Positions 5,632-5,682 of a stretch of 5,682 nt of DNA are shown here, piece after piece. Numbering within the stretch: the first letter of the stretch is position 1; every line of letters starts with the position of its first letter. The DNA lies in NCBI GenBank assembly GCA_023412515.1, contig JAEYNO010000297.1:1-5682 (forward strand). The letters run 5' to 3'. Origin of the DNA: Actinomycetes bacterium. Its GTDB lineage: Bacteria; Actinomycetota; Actinomycetes; Actinomycetales; Cellulomonadaceae. The notes below the pieces were generated by a model. It made no database searches. It was not told the origin of the DNA and saw only the letters and a program-made list of their open reading frames with translations. The translations under genes and the position numbers were made by a program.

Positions 5632-5682
5632 CCGCGGCCTGCGAGCGACGACCGACCGGGCCGCCGCCGCGCGACCCGACGT
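5632..5682. other. 3' end of window, no gene seen
   Basis: These 51 bases are G/C-rich and hold no recognisable coding start, promoter or RNA. GCGGCC at 5634-5639 can pair with GGCCGC at 5659-5664 over a 19-base loop, but there is no T-run and the loop is long. A terminator is possible but unsupported. Confidence 0.4.

Noticed and set aside
5634..5664. Possible terminator hairpin after the last gene
   Set aside because: The stem is six pairs with a 19-base loop and no T-run, which is expected by chance at this composition.

Overview
The window is a 5.7 kb stretch of very high-GC DNA. It has pervasive G/C third positions, mostly GTG starts, TGA stops at every gene end, and tightly packed, overlapping genes. 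Protein signatures (actinobacterial-type HisE, long-form HisG, fused RibBA, PnuC/RibM-like carrier next to rib genes, a small bPH_6-like membrane protein after hisG) point to an actinobacterium. My best guess is a Cellulomonas-like member of the Micrococcales; the family-level placement is inference.

Layout, all on the + strand: ribD (3' part only, 1-774), ribE (774-1388), ribBA (1385-2800), ribH (2797-3261) and a PnuC-family transporter (3263-3961) form one run with overlaps or one-base gaps. It reads as a single translationally coupled riboflavin operon. A 69-bp gap (3962-4030) follows, holding a probable promoter for a leaderless hisE (4031-4294). Then come hisG (4335-5183) and, one base later, a small two-helix membrane protein with a PH-like domain (5185-5631). 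The last 51 bases show no gene.

How the genes work together: RibBA makes both riboflavin precursors, from GTP and from ribulose 5-phosphate. RibD deaminates and reduces the pyrimidine branch, RibH condenses the two branches to lumazine, and RibE dismutates lumazine to riboflavin. The PnuC-family protein is best read as a RibM-type riboflavin carrier. HisG and HisE perform the first two steps of histidine synthesis. No phosphatase for the pyrimidine intermediate and no flavokinase/FAD synthetase lie in the window. The operon's 5' end, where an FMN riboswitch would be expected, is cut off.

The region is mostly conserved core metabolism. I found no convincing sign of a wholly new system. The points worth a second look are the carrier's place and likely substrate, an altered loop in the DHBP-synthase domain, a Pro/Val-rich tail on RibBA, the leaderless hisE promoter with two palindromes 30 bp apart, and a reversal of strand base skew along the window.
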